From Deferribacteraceae bacterium UBA1873 (GTDB taxonomy: Bacteria > Chrysiogenota > Deferribacteres > Deferribacterales > Flexistipitaceae): a stretch of 7,428 nucleotides of DNA. The notes under the pieces were generated by a model. The model was not told the DNA's origin. It saw only the letters and a list, made by a program, of their open reading frames with translations, and did no database searches. The translations under genes and the position numbers were made by a program. Below are positions 1-6,800 of this stretch, one piece after another. The first letter of the stretch is position 1. Every line of letters starts with the position of its first letter. The stretch covers positions 1 through 7,428 of the forward strand of contig DDHP01000051.1 in the NCBI GenBank assembly GCA_002338145.1, in the 5' to 3' direction.

Positions 1-30
1 ATTAAAGATATTTATTTGGGTGTTCAATAA
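1..30 (+). CDS. Possible C-terminal tail of an upstream gene (partial), perhaps an ABC transporter ATPase
   Basis: Reading frame 1 is open from the window edge and gives IKDIYLGVQ followed by TAA at 28-30. The next gene's ribosome binding site starts eight bases later, the spacing expected between neighbouring operon genes. From family knowledge, a terminal YLG is typical of LivF, LivG and LptB ABC ATPases, so the upstream gene could be a branched-chain amino acid transporter ATPase. Nine residues are too few to prove this, and the frame could also be non-coding leader. Confidence 0.3.
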   Translation: MKDIYLGVQ

Positions 31-48
31 ACATTTCGGAGGAAAAAT

Positions 49-693
49 ATGTTTTTAAAAGACTGGATGTCTTCGCCTGCTGTTACTGTTAATAAAGATG
101 AGTTTCTTCCCAAGGTCATAGAACTGATGAAGGAGAATGATATAAGACATGTGCCTGTAACGGATGGAGATAAGCTTGTTGGAATTATTTCCGACAGGAA
201 TATAAAGGACTATCTCCCTTCAAATTCCACTACACTGGATGTTTTTGAAATTCATTATCTGATTGGTAAAGTTAAAGTATCTAAAATAATGGAAAAAAAT
301 GTTATTACCGCTGCTCCTTACACACCTATTGAAGATGCTGCAAAGCTTTTGTATGACAATAAAATAAGCTCCCTGCCCATTATAGATGACGGGCTGATTG
401 TGGGTATTGTTACCGACAGGGATGTCTACAGGGCATTAATAAGTATTACAGGAGTGGAATCAAAAGAAGCCGGTTACAGAGTTTATTGTGAGATTGAAGA
501 CAGGCCTGGTACTATCAGAGAAGTTGCCGATATAGTCAGATCACACGGTTTCGGTATCGAAAGCATCCTTTCATCGCATACCCTTACAGAAAGCGGAAAA
601 AGAAAAATTGTAATCAGAACACGAGGTAAAGGGGATTTTGAAAAAATGGAGGATGCCGTCAGAAAAGAGCATCCGGATGCTATGATTACTTAG
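49..693 (+). CDS. CBS-CBS-ACT domain protein, AcuB-like regulatory protein
   Basis: A 214-residue cytoplasmic protein, full length for the AcuB-type group. CBS domain 1 covers about residues 6-57 (HVPV...GIISDRN) and CBS domain 2 about 77-133 (SLPI...GIVTDRD). The two S/T-D-R motifs are those that commonly contact adenine-nucleotide ribose or phosphate in Bateman modules. An ACT domain follows at about 142-211 with a DRPG turn at 151-154, which suggests binding of an amino acid or similar small ligand. No catalytic domain, signal peptide or membrane segment is visible, so the likely role is energy- or metabolite-sensing regulation. The original AcuB was named for acetoin use in Bacillus, but its biochemical role is poorly defined and no specific substrate can be assigned. 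The start is supported by GGAGG at 38-42, six bases before the ATG. The gene probably belongs to a transcript entering from the left, and glpK follows 71 bases later. The domain call is firm; the function is open. Confidence 0.9.
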   Translation: MFLKDWMSSPAVTVNKDEFLPKVIELMKENDIRHVPVTDGDKLVGIISDRNIKDYLPSNSTTLDVFEIHYLIGKVKVSKIMEKNVITAAPYTPIEDAAKLLYDNKISSLPIIDDGLIVGIVTDRDVYRALISITGVESKEAGYRVYCEIEDRPGTIREVADIVRSHGFGIESILSSHTLTESGKRKIVIRTRGKGDFEKMEDAVRKEHPDAMIT

Positions 694-705
694 TCTCATC
701 TGAGA
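694..705. repeat. Short palindrome just after the AcuB-like stop codon
   Basis: TCTCA and TGAGA arms are separated by TC. The two-base centre is too tight for a good RNA hairpin and no T-run follows, so this is not a convincing terminator. It could be an operator half-site pair or chance. The lack of a terminator leaves open read-through from the AcuB-like gene into glpK. Confidence 0.25.
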
Positions 706-725
706 GTCACTTACAGAACTAAGCG

Positions 726-750
726 ATTTACTTCAACAAATTTAGTAAAT
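726..750 (+). promoter_or_regulatory. Inverted repeat in the glpK leader
   Basis: ATTTACT (726-732) and AGTAAAT (744-750) form a perfect 7-bp stem with an 11-base loop, ending 14 bases before the glpK start. The ribosome binding site that follows is weak: only GAG at 756-758, six bases before the ATG. The repeat could be an operator or a translational control hairpin for glpK. The stem is AT-only apart from one C-G pair, so chance is a real alternative. Confidence 0.3.
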
Positions 751-764
751 AAATCGAGTCTACC

Positions 765-2264
765 ATGAGACAAGAACAGTATATTCTTTCTATCGATCAG
801 GGTACAACAAGCTCACGAGCTGTCATATTCAACAAAGCCGGCAGAATTATAACCATTGCCCAAAAAGAGGTTTTCCAAATATTACCAAATCCCGGCTGGG
901 TGGAGCAAAATCCGCTGGAAATATGGTCATCCGTCCAGTCTGTAATAGCAGAGGCTTTGGCAAATTCAGGTCTTTCCGGCAGCAGTATTCAGGCGGTCGG
1001 CATTACCAATCAGCGGGAAACAACGCTTCTATGGGATAAAAATACCGGCAAACCTGTTTATAACGCAATAGTTTGGCAGTCAAGACAGACTGCAGATATA
1101 TGCCGGGAGTTAAAAAGTAAAGGACTCGAAAAGATTTTCCGTGATAAAACCGGGCTTGTAATAGATCCATATTTTTCAGGAACAAAAATAAAGTGGATTC
1201 TTGATAATGTGAAAGGGGCGCGTCAAAAGGCTGAAAACGGAGATCTGCTTTTCGGAACAATCGACACCTGGCTGCTCTGGAAACTGACAAAAGGCAAAGT
1301 CCACGCCACTGATTACAGCAACGCTTCCAGAACACTCCTTTACAACATTCACCAACTAAAGTGGGATGAAAAACTGATGAATTACCTTAATATCCCCTCC
1401 TCAATACTTCCCGAAGTAAAAAATTCCTCGGAAATATTCGGATACACCGTGCCTGAAACCTTTGCCGGCTACAGCGTGCCTATCGGTGGAATCGCAGGTG
1501 ATCAGCAGGCGGCTTTATTCGGCCAAACCTGTTTTACAAAAGGTATGGTGAAAAACACATACGGAACAGGATGTTTTATACTGATGAATACGGGCAATAA
1601 AGCATATCACTCAGAAAAGGGATTACTCTCAACAATTGCCTGGGGAATCGATGATAACATTGAATATGCACTGGAGGGTTCGGTTTTTGTGGCCGGAGCC
1701 GCAGTGCAGTGGCTGAGAGACGGCTTAAAAATTATAGAGGACGCCGGAGAGATTGAGGCGGAAGCCTCAAAAGTAAAAGATTCCGGGGGAGTATATGTGA
1801 TTCCCGCTTTTGTGGGTTTGGGGACACCGTATTGGGATGCAGAGGTTAGAGGCAGCATTTTCGGATTAACGAGGGGAACAAAAAAGGAGCATCTGGCAAG
1901 GGCAACACTTGAATCAATCGCTTATCAAAGTAAAGATGTCATATCTGTAATGCAGGAGGAGACAGGAATTGTAATCCCCCTTCTCAAAGTGGACGGTGGA
2001 GCCGTGTCAAACAATATATTAATGCAGTTCCAAAGCGATATTCTCTCTACTAAAATCCAGAGACCTGTCTGTATGGAAACAACTGCTCTGGGAGCTGCAT
2101 TTCTGGCAGGACTCTCAGTTGGTTTCTGGAAAAATACTAAGGAAATTGCTGAAACATGGAAAATTGAGAAAGAATTTACTCCCAAAATGGATAAAAAAAG
2201 AGCTGAGAATTTATATGAGAAATGGCAGAAGGCTGTGAGGGCGGCAATGAGTTACAAGCCCTGA
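765..2264 (+). CDS. glpK: Glycerol kinase
   Basis: A FGGY-family sugar kinase of 499 residues, the usual GlpK length, converting glycerol and ATP to sn-glycerol-3-phosphate in the cytosol. Visible motifs are DQGTTSSR (11-18, phosphate loop), GITNQRETT (79-87, containing the Arg-Glu pair that binds glycerol), WQSRQT (104-109), GTIDTWLLWKL (164-174), ATDYSNASRT (181-190), GIAGDQQAALFG (242-253, D246 the expected catalytic base), GTYGTG-type loop around 265-269, and the C-terminal DGGAVSNN (410-417) with ETTALGAAFLAG (438-449). The HPr-phosphorylated histidine of Gram-positive enzymes appears replaced by T232, and the E. coli fructose-bisphosphate arginine (about 236) by serine; these comparisons are from memory. 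The start gives the standard N-terminus but has only a weak GAG ribosome site. No glpF, glpD or glpR lies nearby. The gene ends one base from the convergent corrinoid-protein gene. Confidence 0.97.
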   Translation: MRQEQYILSIDQGTTSSRAVIFNKAGRIITIAQKEVFQILPNPGWVEQNPLEIWSSVQSVIAEALANSGLSGSSIQAVGITNQRETTLLWDKNTGKPVYNAIVWQSRQTADICRELKSKGLEKIFRDKTGLVIDPYFSGTKIKWILDNVKGARQKAENGDLLFGTIDTWLLWKLTKGKVHATDYSNASRTLLYNIHQLKWDEKLMNYLNIPSSILPEVKNSSEIFGYTVPETFAGYSVPIGGIAGDQQAALFGQTCFTKGMVKNTYGTGCFILMNTGNKAYHSEKGLLSTIAWGIDDNIEYALEGSVFVAGAAVQWLRDGLKIIEDAGEIEAEASKVKDSGGVYVIPAFVGLGTPYWDAEVRGSIFGLTRGTKKEHLARATLESIAYQSKDVISVMQEETGIVIPLLKVDGGAVSNNILMQFQSDILSTKIQRPVCMETTALGAAFLAGLSVGFWKNTKEIAETWKIEKEFTPKMDKKRAENLYEKWQKAVRAAMSYKP

Positions 2265-2265
2265 C

Positions 2266-3384
2266 TTAAGCTCCCTCCTGCACATATTTAAACCCCAGTT
2301 CATTGGAAAGTTCCGCTTTGGCAAGCTCTTCTCCTAAATAAGCGGCATGACTTAAATGTGTAAGCCAGCCTTTACGTATAACCGTATGATAAATACTTTT
2401 GGCATCATTACCTTCCACAGTGTTAAGAAGCTCATTTTCATAAGAATAATGTTCCACAAAAATTCTTTTACTTTCCGGTTCAGTAAAAATAACAAAATAG
2501 CCCGCCTCATCAAGCTCAACATTTGAGGATTTTACTGCATTTATTACAGGTATGTCTTCGGCTTTATACGGAATATTTTCAGCGCACTCCGTCTCACAGC
2601 AACAAGTTTTGCCGGCATCTTGTGAAATTTTATGAATTTTCGAAAGTATCTCCTCCTCTTGTTCACATCCAGTCATATCAACTACTTCTACCTGCCTGCG
2701 GAATGCCTCCACCTCTTGCAAAGTCAAATTGCTTAACCTGGAGCTTTTATAATCTCCTATTTTGATTTTCATATTCTCATCGACGCCATTTTTCCATAAA
2801 CAATACAGATGCCTGCCGCTTTGATGTCCTCTGCTTTCTTTGCCTGCCAAGAGCAGGAAACGGATTGTAGGATTCGTTATTATATTTTTAACTACCTTTT
2901 CCACACCGATATTTTCCGTTTCCGTTTTACCCACAATGCAAAGTTCCGCAGGTTTTCGTAAGGCAAGTTTTTCAGCAAGTTCGACATCTGAAAGTGTGGA
3001 AACTGCAACAGGGCAGCCGCTTCCTTCACAAAAAGAATAATATTCACCGGGTACAAAAGGCCATGATTTATTTCGGTTATCGGAACAGCTATCATTTTCA
3101 TGGCTGTTCAATTCTTTATCATCTAAAAAATAATTAAAATGGTTCACAGCCACAGCCGGATAACAGTACTCACATCCCAGACAGTTATATTCCCTGCTAT
3201 GCATATTCCTTTGGTAATTTTTTATTTCTTCCAAAAACTCACGATAATTCTCAGCTTTTTCCTCAAAAAAAGCTTCCAGTTCATCAAGTGCTCCCTGCAT
3301 ACAACCGCATTTTCGGCACTTTGAAAGTTTCATACCCTTTTCTAACTCAACAAAAACCTTATCCAAATAGTCTTTATCCATCAT
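2266..3384 (-). CDS. MtrA-like corrinoid-binding protein with Cys-rich N-terminus and DUF4346-like C-terminus
   Basis: A 372-residue soluble protein with no membrane helix. Residues 20-75 hold CxxCxC (C23, C26, C28) and CxxCxxC (C68, C71, C74), a likely Fe-S or zinc module. Residues about 108-241 resemble MtrA, the corrinoid subunit of methyl-tetrahydromethanopterin:coenzyme M methyltransferase: WPFVPGEY, CPVAVSTL, KTETENIGVEK (153-163), NPTIRFLLLAG, GHQSGR and FRRQVEVVD all match MtrA blocks recalled from memory. H187 in GHQSGR aligns with MtrA His84, the lower axial cobalt ligand, so cobamide binding is a reasonable inference. A Cys cluster (C261-C263, C267) lies in the linker. Residues about 290-372 (YFVIF, EHY, HAAYLGEELAKAE, YVQ) fit DUF4346. 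The protein lacks MtrA's C-terminal membrane anchor, and no MtrB-H gene is in the window. The start at 3384 is chosen for AAAGGA seven bases upstream; an in-frame ATG at 3408 has no ribosome site and gives 380 residues. Domain identity is strong; the methyl donor and acceptor are unknown. Confidence 0.85.
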   Translation of the reverse strand: MMDKDYLDKVFVELEKGMKLSKCRKCGCMQGALDELEAFFEEKAENYREFLEEIKNYQRNMHSREYNCLGCEYCYPAVAVNHFNYFLDDKELNSHENDSCSDNRNKSWPFVPGEYYSFCEGSGCPVAVSTLSDVELAEKLALRKPAELCIVGKTETENIGVEKVVKNIITNPTIRFLLLAGKESRGHQSGRHLYCLWKNGVDENMKIKIGDYKSSRLSNLTLQEVEAFRRQVEVVDMTGCEQEEEILSKIHKISQDAGKTCCCETECAENIPYKAEDIPVINAVKSSNVELDEAGYFVIFTEPESKRIFVEHYSYENELLNTVEGNDAKSIYHTVIRKGWLTHLSHAAYLGEELAKAELSNELGFKYVQEGA

Positions 3385-3391
3385 TTTTATA

Positions 3392-3397
3392 TCCTTT
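3392..3397 (-). promoter_or_regulatory. Ribosome binding site deciding the start of the MtrA-like gene
   Basis: On the minus strand AAAGGA lies seven bases before the ATG at 3384-3382, which is followed immediately by a second ATG. The upstream in-frame ATG at 3408 has only AT-rich sequence before it. The site lies inside the longer reading frame, so it supports the shorter protein. Confidence 0.6.
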
Positions 3398-3411
3398 AAC
3401 ATCTCCATAAC

Positions 3412-3440
3412 AATATATAAGTAAAAATATCAAAGAACAA
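3412..3440 (-). promoter_or_regulatory. Candidate sigma70 promoter for the MtrA-like gene
   Basis: On the minus strand TTGTTC (3440-3435) and TATATT (3417-3412) are 17 bases apart. The predicted transcript start is near 3405, downstream of the ATG at 3408 and about 20 bases before the ATG at 3384, in agreement with the start chosen there. An alternative -35 element, TTGATA at 3451-3446, has a poorer -10 partner. The region is very AT-rich, so false matches are possible. Confidence 0.45.
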
Positions 3441-3475
3441 TAACTTATCAAGGAAAGAATATTAATTGAAATTTC

Positions 3476-3655
3476 GCACTTTCACCTTCTGCAAGTCATT
3501 GCTCGCCCTGTTGAATCCAGCTTTAATGTGTTCAACATATTTACCAGCCCTCAGCTGGTGATAGCCGGGCCGCAGTGCAGCATTTAATAGACCGAGGAGT
3601 GATAACGGTTTTGCGAGGTTGACTTGAAAGACGGAGATCGTCACGTAATTGCAAG
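3476..3655. other. GC-rich island in the divergent spacer, possible mobile-element remnant or structured RNA
   Basis: By hand count 3481-3660 is about 47% G+C, whereas 3421-3480 is about 23% and 3661-3720 about 17%. The island has inverted repeats: GTTGAA (3510-3515) with TTCAAC (3531-3536), ACCAGC (3543-3548) with GCTGGT (3554-3559), and GACG (3630-3633) with CGTC (3639-3642). A 60-codon minus-strand frame (3644-3462, GTG start) spans almost exactly the island but has no ribosome site and no protein family I recognise. The abrupt composition change suggests inserted DNA or a structured RNA. I cannot tell which, and no transposase is visible. Confidence 0.45.
3541..3561. repeat. Hairpin inside the GC-rich island
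   Basis: A perfect 6-bp stem (ACCAGC with GCTGGT) around a five-base loop CCTCA, extended by one G-T wobble and one A-T pair on the plus strand to about 8 bp. It is the most stable single hairpin I see in the spacer. No T-run follows on either strand, so it is not a standard terminator. Confidence 0.5.
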
Positions 3656-3676
3656 TACAAAACTTGAAAATATAAT

Positions 3677-3705
3677 TTGAAAAGTGAATTTATTTAAATT
3701 ATTAT
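3677..3705 (+). promoter_or_regulatory. Candidate sigma70 promoter for the SNF2 gene
   Basis: TTGAAA (3677-3682) and TATTAT (3700-3705) are separated by exactly 17 bases, each one mismatch from consensus. The sequence between and around them is AT-rich. The predicted transcript start near 3712 leaves a leader of about 134 bases before the SNF2 gene. Confidence 0.55.
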
Positions 3706-3766
3706 AAGCAACACTTTTGAATCCATAGGTTTCCACCTTAACTGAAAAAAATATATTCTGTAACTT

Positions 3767-3803
3767 AAGATCAGAAGTTTTATTGTACTGTTTTGATCTT
3801 TTT
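3767..3803 (+). terminator. Hairpin with T-run in the SNF2 gene leader, possible attenuator
   Basis: AAGATCAGAA (3767-3776) pairs with TTTTGATCTT (3791-3800) in a 10-bp stem with one G-T wobble and a 14-base loop. A run of five T covers 3799-3803. The layout resembles a weak intrinsic terminator, placed 43 bases before the SNF2 start and downstream of the predicted promoter. It could act as a leader attenuator or stop transcription entering from the left. The stem is AT-rich and the T-run short, so efficiency is doubtful. Confidence 0.4.
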
Positions 3804-3845
3804 AAAACTAAAATTTGAAATACAACAGGCTTAAGGAGTAATGTA

Positions 3846-6800
3846 ATGGCACAAAAATACGGAGTTACTTTTTGGGGGAATTATTTTTTAGAAGCCATTA
3901 ATAAATTTCATCGTTACGATGCCCGTATAGGAAGGGGAAAAACTTATGCAAACACCGGAAGGGTTCATTCAATAAAAATTGACTACTGCAAAGTAAAGGC
4001 AAAGGTAATAGGAAGCTACGGGTACGACTATAATGTGGCACTGGAATTTGAGCCGTTTAATGAAAAGGAAAAGAAAACTGTTATACAGGTAATAGATACA
4101 AATCCGATGTACATCGGTGAAATATTAAACGGAACACTACCGGAAAATCTTTTGAATGATTTGGAAAATCATGATATCTCATTATTCCCCAAAAAATGGG
4201 AAAAGCTTAAGCGCAGGTGTTCATGCCCGGACTGGGGTGATCCCTGTAAACACATGGCCGGTCTTTATTTTATCCTTACACAGGAAATCGACAAGGACCC
4301 TTTTTTGCTTTTCTCCTTCCGCGGTATTGACCTGGTAAAACATTACAAAATCAACTCAATGCTTAAAATTGATTATCCTGTCAGTATCACATATACAGAC
4401 GAAACAAAAACAAAAATAGAATCAGATCAGTCCGGAAACGATGAGATTAATATCCTGAAATTCGAATCGTTCAAAGAATTCATCCTTCAAAAACTGGAGG
4501 ATAACCCCACATTCTTTTACGGCAATTTCAAAAATATCCTGGATAAGTTTTACAAACAATCATCAAAAATGTATCCCACTGTACTTTTAAGCAACATAGA
4601 AGATGACACTGCAAAACTGGAGACTCTTTTCCAATCTGTAGATATCTATTTTGAAGCAAGACCAAACATTTATACCTCCTTTTTTTATATAAAAGACAGC
4701 TTGGTAAATGAAGAGAATATTAAAAAAACCTTAAAGAAATACGGCAAATACGTAAAAAGTACATTCACCATATCACCCTTGAATATCTGCAAACTGTTTT
4801 TAAACTTCAAAAGTTATGCCGGCAGTCCCGTTTATCAATATCTTTACTGGCTCTCCAGGGCAGCCTACACATTAATAGAATCAGGTGCTTTTATCCCCGC
4901 AGTCATGAATAAAAAGGGGAGTTTTTTCTGTGTCTACAGACTGTTATCATCCCCTTTGCAGATTCAGAAGCAGTTAAGCATGCTAAACGAAGTCACGCCG
5001 GTCTTTGTCAAATTCAATAAAGATAAAAAGTACTTCGACAGAGAAAGTACAAACAGGTTCTTACTTTCTTCAATATTTACCGAGTATGTTCACAATCTTT
5101 CCTTTAAGCCAAAAGCACTCCTAAGCCGTTTTAATGAATATTTGCTTGAAGCTGTTTTCCAGGGCATTCCTTTTGAAACAACTGATTTTGAAACAAAGAG
5201 ATTTCCCAACTCGGTTGATAATTATTTTTCTGTTTTCAAGCTTATAGAAAGTAATATTAATTTTACCCTTATTATTGATGAAGATCATGACTCATATACC
5301 TTCAGGCTAAAAGCGAATGATTTTTATATCAATGAGATACAGGATAAGGACAATAAGGTGGAAATTGCCAGACTTCTTGTAAACTTCAGTGATATCCTGC
5401 CGGAAGTCCAGGAGTTGTTTGACAAAAAAGAAATTATTGTCAGCGGAAAAAGGCTTGAGAATTTTATTTTGAAACAAAAAAACCTGATTTCTGACTTAGG
5501 TATTAACATTGCTCTTCCAAAGGAACTCAAAAAGCTCTTAAAGCCTGAAATGAAGTTGAAGGCTACAAGCAAGGCTTCCAGCTTTAAATCCTTTTTAAAT
5601 TTGAATAAGCTTCTGGAATACGATGTGAAAATAGCTATCGGTGATGAAGAGATCTCACCGGAGGAGCTTGAAAAACTTATTTCGGAAGGCAGAGAGCTTG
5701 TAAAATTTAAAGATAAATTTGTGATTCTTAATCCGGATGAAGTTAATAAGCTGCTTAAGGATGCAAGAAAACAGAAAAAATTGACAAAATTTGAGCTGTT
5801 AAGGGAGACCCTCACAGATAATATTCAGCTGGATAAAAATATAGAAGATTTTATAAAAGATTTATTCCGCACCAAAGACTTCCCACTGCCTGAAATAAAT
5901 GCTTCTCTGAGAAATTATCAGCTGGCGGGTTTTAAGTGGGCAGTAAGCAACCTGCTTAACGGTTTTGGAGCACTTCTTGCAGATGATATGGGCCTGGGCA
6001 AAACATTGCAGACCCTTGCCGTATTAAAATATCTGAAGGATAATAAATACCTGAAGCATAAATCACTTGTCGTTGTTCCGGCCACACTTCTTAATAACTG
6101 GGAAAACGAGATATTAAAATTTACTCCGGATTTATCCTATCATTTTTATTACGGAGCAAACAGACATATCGATAACAAAGATATTATTATCACAACATAT
6201 CAAACATTAAGAAGAGATTTTGAAAAGCTTGCAAATGAAAAACTTTCCGCCTTAGTGATAGATGAGGCCCAATACATCAAAAATCCTTCAAGCCAGACAG
6301 CAAACGCCGTAAAATCAATAAAAGCTGACTACAAAATTGCTCTAAGCGGTACCCCGGTAGAAAACAACCTTACAGAGCTCTGGAGCATTTTTGACTTTAC
6401 TATTCCAGGTTATTTAATGAAACTCAAGGATTTTCAGAACAGTTATGCCAAGCCTGTGGAAATATACAAAGATAAAGAAAAAGCAAACCAGCTAAAGAGC
6501 ATAACATCACCTTTTCTCCTAAGAAGGTTGAAAACAGATAAGACAATAATACAGGATTTGCCCGAAAAAATCATTACCGATCAGCTTATTGATATGAAAA
6601 AGGAGCAGGCATCCCTCTATCAGGCTGTTGTCGACAATATTATTACGAATCTAAGCAATTCTGACAAACAATCCAGACAGGGTGAAATTTTTAAACTTCT
6701 GATTAGCTTGAAACAAATATGCAATCATCCAAGAAATTATGACAAAAAATCTGAAATGAGCAAAAATTTATCGGGAAAATGTGAAGTATTATTTGATTTG

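Noticed and set aside
1003..2185. Three minus-strand frames (110, 83 and 86 residues) inside glpK
   Set aside because: They lie wholly opposite a gene with conserved kinase motifs and show no domain of their own.
2238..2262. Stem AGGGC/GCCCT at the glpK end as a terminator
   Set aside because: It has only 5 bp with a 15-base loop, lies inside the coding sequence and has no T-run.
2523..3324. Plus-strand frames and a shifted minus-strand frame overlapping the MtrA-like gene
   Set aside because: The MtrA-like frame has clear motifs throughout this span; the others show none.
3462..3644. 60-residue minus-strand frame across the GC-rich island
   Set aside because: It has a GTG start, no ribosome site and no recognisable family. 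Plus-strand frames are also open across part of the island, so openness reflects composition. It is kept only as a note under the island.
3841..3848. ATGTAATG start-stop overlap before the SNF2 gene
   Set aside because: The first ATG is only two bases from the ribosome site and is followed at once by TAA. It is most likely chance in AT-rich sequence.
5324..5815. 163-residue minus-strand frame inside the SNF2 gene
   Set aside because: It is serine-, leucine- and phenylalanine-rich low-complexity translation, the mirror of lysine- and glutamate-rich coding on the plus strand. No ribosome site or domain is seen.
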